Source of the DNA: Lentisalinibacter sp035655155
GTDB lineage: Bacteria > Pseudomonadota > Gammaproteobacteria > Steroidobacterales > Woeseiaceae
Length of the DNA: 37,041 bases
Assembly (NCBI GenBank): GCA_035655155.1
Contig: DASRVH010000080.1
Span: forward strand, 1 to 37,041
Direction of reading: 5' to 3'
The notes below the pieces were generated by a model. That model worked only from the letters and a program-made list of their open reading frames with translations. It was not told the origin of the DNA and did not search any database. A program made the translations under genes and the position numbers. Shown here one piece after another: positions 34,087-37,041 of this stretch (its first letter is position 1; the number at the start of each line of letters is the position of its first letter).

Positions 34087-35893
34087 GCGTCAGCACGACG
34101 ACCGCAGAAAGGGCCGCGCCACCGATCACATAGAGGCTGTGGAGCAGCAGCCAGAACCAGCGCAGCTGCCCTTCCGGCGTGAAGCGGCAGCGCGTGTCCT
34201 GGGCCAGGTCGATGACGGGCAGCGCCGAATCGACTGCATAGTGCAGAACATCCAGCCCCGGGCAACCACGTTCCGCGGCAGTCTCCGCCAGACCGAATGG
34301 CAGGTGATAGGTGACGGGCTCCGGATCGCTTTCCACCGGAAGAAACGGCTGCCCGAAACCGAACAGCGCGATCGCATACAGCGCGGCGCCGAGCAGGACG
34401 AACACCAGGAACGACAACGCCGCACGACTCGACGAGTAGCCGTACTGACTGACCAGCATCAGCAGATTCGGGAACGCCCGGGCCCAGGGACGATCAACAC
34501 GGGCCTGCAGCCGCGCACGAATCTTTTCCACCGCGATCGCATTGGCCTCCCGCGTCAACCCGTGCTGCCGCAGTACCCGGCTCAGCTGTTCGTAAGGTTG
34601 TGGTCGAAACCTGCGTTTGCTCGGCGTGCCGGCCGGGTACTGCCGCCTGAGCCACGCAATGCGTTTGGCCGTCAGGTCGCCGTCCCCGACGTGGCGGATA
34701 CGCTCGTAGGTGGCACCGTCCAGCATCAGATAACCCGGTGCCGGCCAACCGGTATCCGTGTCATCGAGTATCGAGTTGACCTGTATGGCGTCCAACAGGA
34801 AGCAGCCGCGGACCGGCACGGATTTCTCGTGCGGTGATGCAGGCGTCGACCCGTCACCGAGCGCCCCGATGTTATTGAACGCGAGCGCATTGGACACTCT
34901 CGCCTGCTGCAGATTTATCGCGACCGGGCCGCCGGTGCGAAGCAAGCCGCCGTAGTCCGGGCCCGGCGCCAGTCTCGCATTGGTAAGGAAGAAACTGCCG
35001 CCGATCACCGCCGTGAGGAAATTGAGTCTGCCCCGGGCTTCGAACGGCAGGCTTCCCTCATCACCCGAAGTCAGGAATACCGACTCCACCCGGAGGTCTT
35101 CGCAGTGCAGGGCGCGCCCGTCGGGATTCTCGAGCCGCGCACCGGCACACCCCAGGTCGCCGGTGATTTGGGCCGCGGCGAACCCGACCTCCCCCCTGGC
35201 CTCGCAACGGTGCCCCGAAGCCGACCCCAGATCGACGTTACCGCCTACCATGATCGAACGGGCGCTGAGCGCCGCATCGCCGGCGCCGTCGAGCGAGGCT
35301 CCCGCGAAGCTCACGTCCCCTTCGATATGCGCACCCTCCAGCCGAACCGTCCGGGAAGCCGTGAAACGCGATCGGGCTGTCGACGACAGATCCAGCTTGC
35401 CGCCGATACGCGCATTGTTGAGGTGAATCGCACAGTTTCCTACGTGGCTCAGTTCCGATTCGTAGTCGCTCACGCCCGGGAACTGCGAACCGGACAAATC
35501 GAGGTCGGCTCTCACGCTCAGGCTTGCACCGATGAAGGCCGGCAGTCTGCAATCGACGAAACGCAAGACGAGAAACTCGGCGCCGCTGAGGTCGACCGGC
35601 GAATCGAACCGGCATTGCCGGAACTCCAGTGCGGCTCTTCCTCCGCCCGGACCCGCGGACGGCGCTCGCATCAGACCAACGATGTCGGCACCCCGGATTC
35701 GCAGCGGACAACACAATTCTCCGCCAGTGCCATAGGAACCGGAGATCAGGCGTTGCAGGAACGCGGCGGACAGACGGCGTTGCGCACCGGGCAGGGACGT
35801 GAAGTCGGCTATCTGCCGGGCTTCGATCGCGGCGAGGATCCGCTGCTGCGCCGCCTTCTCCAGGCGCTCCGTGTCATCTGCCGGTATCGACAT
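34061..35893 (-). CDS. pentapeptide-like beta-helix membrane protein
   Basis: This 610-residue protein has three parts. Residues 1-60 are helical. Residues about 65-400 are a repetitive beta-helix (LRIRGADIVG, LDLSGSQFPG, VRLEGAHIEGDVSFAGASL, NFLTAVIGGSFFLTNARL), in which each turn ends with A/S-x-x-x-G-x-L/F. Residues 400-480 are basic and helical (YEQLSRVLRQHGLTREA). Two TM helices follow at about 486-510 and 580-606. The style matches proteins annotated in actinobacteria as membrane-associated oxidoreductases, though no cofactor motif is visible and that name is probably unjustified. There is no signal peptide, so the helix is likely cytoplasmic, tethered by the C-terminus. It may be a scaffold. 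The start ATG has GGCGAG upstream. Confidence 0.78.
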   Translation of the reverse strand: MSIPADDTERLEKAAQQRILAAIEARQIADFTSLPGAQRRLSAAFLQRLISGSYGTGGELCCPLRIRGADIVGLMRAPSAGPGGGRAALEFRQCRFDSPVDLSGAEFLVLRFVDCRLPAFIGASLSVRADLDLSGSQFPGVSDYESELSHVGNCAIHLNNARIGGKLDLSSTARSRFTASRTVRLEGAHIEGDVSFAGASLDGAGDAALSARSIMVGGNVDLGSASGHRCEARGEVGFAAAQITGDLGCAGARLENPDGRALHCEDLRVESVFLTSGDEGSLPFEARGRLNFLTAVIGGSFFLTNARLAPGPDYGGLLRTGGPVAINLQQARVSNALAFNNIGALGDGSTPASPHEKSVPVRGCFLLDAIQVNSILDDTDTGWPAPGYLMLDGATYERIRHVGDGDLTAKRIAWLRRQYPAGTPSKRRFRPQPYEQLSRVLRQHGLTREANAIAVEKIRARLQARVDRPWARAFPNLLMLVSQYGYSSSRAALSFLVFVLLGAALYAIALFGFGQPFLPVESDPEPVTYHLPFGLAETAAERGCPGLDVLHYAVDSALPVIDLAQDTRCRFTPEGQLRWFWLLLHSLYVIGGAALSAVVVLTLTGVLRQD

Positions 35894-36024
35894 GTCCGAC
35901 TCGCCTGTAGGCTGTCACTGATGATTCTCAGTATAGCAAGCGCGCTTGGCGACACTCAGCCGATCGGGCGATTACCGATCGCGATTCCGCGGGGTTTGGT
36001 GGTCGGAATGCACCCTGATAGATA
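35894..36024. other. intergenic, chromosomal side of the tRNA fragment
   Basis: This 131-bp stretch lies between the beta-helix gene start and the tRNA remnant. It holds the minus-strand promoter of that gene; GTGTCGCC and TGATTCTCAG are seen but no clear hexamer pair. No gene is seen. Confidence 0.5.
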
Positions 36025-36069
36025 TGGTGGCCAGGGGCGGAATCGAACCACCGACACGCGGATTTTCAA
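36025..36069 (-). tRNA. 3' half of tRNA-Phe(GAA), truncated; candidate att site
   Basis: On the minus strand the last 45 nt of a tRNA are present: anticodon loop TTGAAAA (anticodon GAA), stem TCCGC, a five-base variable loop GTGTC, T-arm GGTGG-TTCGATT-CCGCC, acceptor strand CCTGGCC, discriminator A and encoded CCA. The sequence stops matching a tRNA exactly at base 36069: the 5' anticodon stem, D arm and 5' acceptor strand are absent. It cannot be a working tRNA. Tyrosine integrases commonly recombine in this part of tRNA genes and leave such a 3' copy at the far end of an integrated element. Because the 5' half is missing on the right-hand side, that side should be the element. Confidence 0.88.
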
Positions 36070-36071
36070 AG

Positions 36072-36104
36072 CCAATAAAATCAATAAGTTATGGATTTTA
36101 TTGG
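36072..36104. repeat. AT-rich 11-bp inverted repeat next to the tRNA fragment
   Basis: CCAATAAAATC at 36072-36082 and GATTTTATTGG at 36094-36104 are perfect reverse complements, separated by 11 bp. The repeat starts three bases after the tRNA fragment ends and lies in clearly AT-rich DNA, unlike the GC-rich chromosome to the left. It could be integrase or excisionase arm sites or a bidirectional terminator. Confidence 0.8.
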
Positions 36105-36231
36105 ATTAGGCTATTTTCGGTACAGTTAGGGAAAATGATTCGGAATCAATAGGTTGTGTTAGTTTGGCGAAAGGGTCGGGTTTTCCGAAGTGTTCCGTAA
36201 TTGTACCGCTGTTTCATGCTGAAAATTCTCG
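36105..36231. other. AT-rich non-coding segment of the putative island end
   Basis: No gene is seen. The composition is noticeably AT-richer than the rest of the window up to about 36220. CGGTACA at 36118 and TGTACCG at 36205 form a second long-range inverted pair. Confidence 0.5.
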
Positions 36232-36999
36232 TTAGCAGACCCCGAGAATCCAGCCTTCGAGACGGGATCTACGCGACTCGGGCAGGCTGAGCGGCGGCTT
36301 GAAATAGTAGTCGAGGGCGCCGCGGCGATCGACTTCGGCGAGCCATGCGGCGACGCAATAGGCGTCGTGCTCGTCGGGAGTCCGGTCTTCTTTCGGATAG
36401 CGGCGGCGAAAGATCGACGGATAGACCTCGGCAACGACGCTCCTGGCGTCCGGCACCTCGAATCCATCGAACGGCCAGAAGTGAGGACGGGGTTTCGCGC
36501 CGAACATCTCGCGCAGCCATAGGAGCCAGGGCAGGCCTGCATGGGTCGATTTGGCCACCTGTCCCTGCACGTCGAAATGGAACACGCTTTTGGGCCCGGC
36601 CGTCCACTGTTCGCAAAGCCGGAACTCGCTCGCCTCACCCGTTCGCGCGTTGCCATCACGAAGAAAATCGACGTAGGTATTCGGATCCGCCGTCGGCCAG
36701 TGCCGCATGAAGTCGTCGAGGAACTGATCCCAGCTCTTGATCCTATAACGCTGCATGTAGCTGATGGGGAATGAGAAGGCGTGGTCGATACCGATGATTA
36801 CCGGCTCGCCGGACTCGATGGCCGACGCGCAGAACTGCGCAACCTCGAGCCGGGTCCAGTTCTTCGCCCCCTCGGTGGGTGTACTGACCCGCTCCGGCTT
36901 GCCGCCGCCTCGTGACTGGTAGACCTGCAGGGCCTTCAGCCGGCTCTCTGCCGTTTTCGCGCCAGAATAGTCGATGCCAATGTGACGGGTGAATCTCAT
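36232..36999 (-). CDS. DUF429-like predicted RNase H-fold protein
   Basis: This 255-residue protein begins MRFTRHIGIDYSGAKTAES, the strand-loop of an RNase H-like fold with Asp9. It continues with VIIGIDHAFSFP (second acidic strand, Asp72 region), VVAEVYPSIF (Glu) and DEHDAYCVAAWLAEV (Asp near the C-terminus), the acidic set of DUF429 predicted nucleases. There is no signal or TM segment. GGGGA lies upstream of the ATG. It is the only gene on the presumed island side of the tRNA fragment and reads toward it. Function in DUF429 is not established; nuclease activity is inferred from the fold. The last 42 bp of the window beyond it contain nothing recognisable. Confidence 0.7.
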   Translation of the reverse strand: MRFTRHIGIDYSGAKTAESRLKALQVYQSRGGGKPERVSTPTEGAKNWTRLEVAQFCASAIESGEPVIIGIDHAFSFPISYMQRYRIKSWDQFLDDFMRHWPTADPNTYVDFLRDGNARTGEASEFRLCEQWTAGPKSVFHFDVQGQVAKSTHAGLPWLLWLREMFGAKPRPHFWPFDGFEVPDARSVVAEVYPSIFRRRYPKEDRTPDEHDAYCVAAWLAEVDRRGALDYYFKPPLSLPESRRSRLEGWILGVC

Positions 37000-37041
37000 T
37001 CTTGATCCCCGCTCCGTCAGGGTCCGAGTAACACGGCCGGA

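Noticed and set aside
35946..36152. 68-codon frame containing VARGGIEPPTRGFS
   Set aside because: This peptide is the well-known false translation of the antisense of a tRNA 3' half, here the tRNA-Phe fragment.

Overview
The window is a GC-rich chromosomal segment (I estimate about 65% GC by eye) from a gammaproteobacterium. The case rests on gene content: a PBP1B gene (mrcB) with a TPR lipoprotein directly downstream, as for the Pseudomonas/Acinetobacter activator LpoP; an 869-residue E. coli-type PepN; a tandem universal stress protein; and a CadC/TolB-like regulator. Genus cannot be fixed from sequence alone. An environmental lineage such as Woeseiaceae, Chromatiales or Xanthomonadales relatives would fit.

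Layout. 1-3041: the 3' part of a glutamine-synthetase-family gene, converging on a membrane-anchored winged-helix/TPR regulator. 3042-9111: a small ORF preceded by a 16-bp palindrome, a secreted beta-propeller, a 35-residue membrane miniprotein with a histidine tail, a lipoprotein D-aminoacylase homologue without its HxH motif, a crotonase, a coiled-coil protein and an exported acetamidase/formamidase. 9246-14086: a CPA2 antiporter, a tandem Usp, an orphan ATP-grasp ligase and a GNAT. 14133-21272: three collinear peptide-hydrolysis genes (PepN, M20 peptidase, CocE/S15 hydrolase) and a convergent Ddl-like ATP-grasp. 21469-25940: a two-gene NAD-dependent formate dehydrogenase with a fused NuoE-NuoF subunit and a molybdenum catalytic subunit, overlapping by ATGA. 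26266-30810: a PcfJ-like orphan, then mrcB and lpoP. 30833-34086: a VOC protein, a decayed ORF, a membrane AraC regulator and an exported alpha/beta hydrolase with a candidate operator between the last two. 34061-35893: a membrane-anchored beta-helix protein of unknown function. 36025-37041: the 3' 45 nt of a tRNA-Phe gene, an AT-rich inverted repeat and a DUF429-like gene, which I read as one end of an integrated island continuing past the right edge.

Together the genes suggest peptide and amide scavenging (PepN, M20, CocE, acetamidase, D-aminoacylase-like), formate oxidation to NADH, and cell-wall synthesis. The least ordinary parts are the island boundary at 36025-36104, the altered amidohydrolase, the miniprotein at 4666, and the beta-helix and PcfJ-like genes. 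No CRISPR array, intact tRNA, rRNA, insertion sequence or integrase gene was found in the window.
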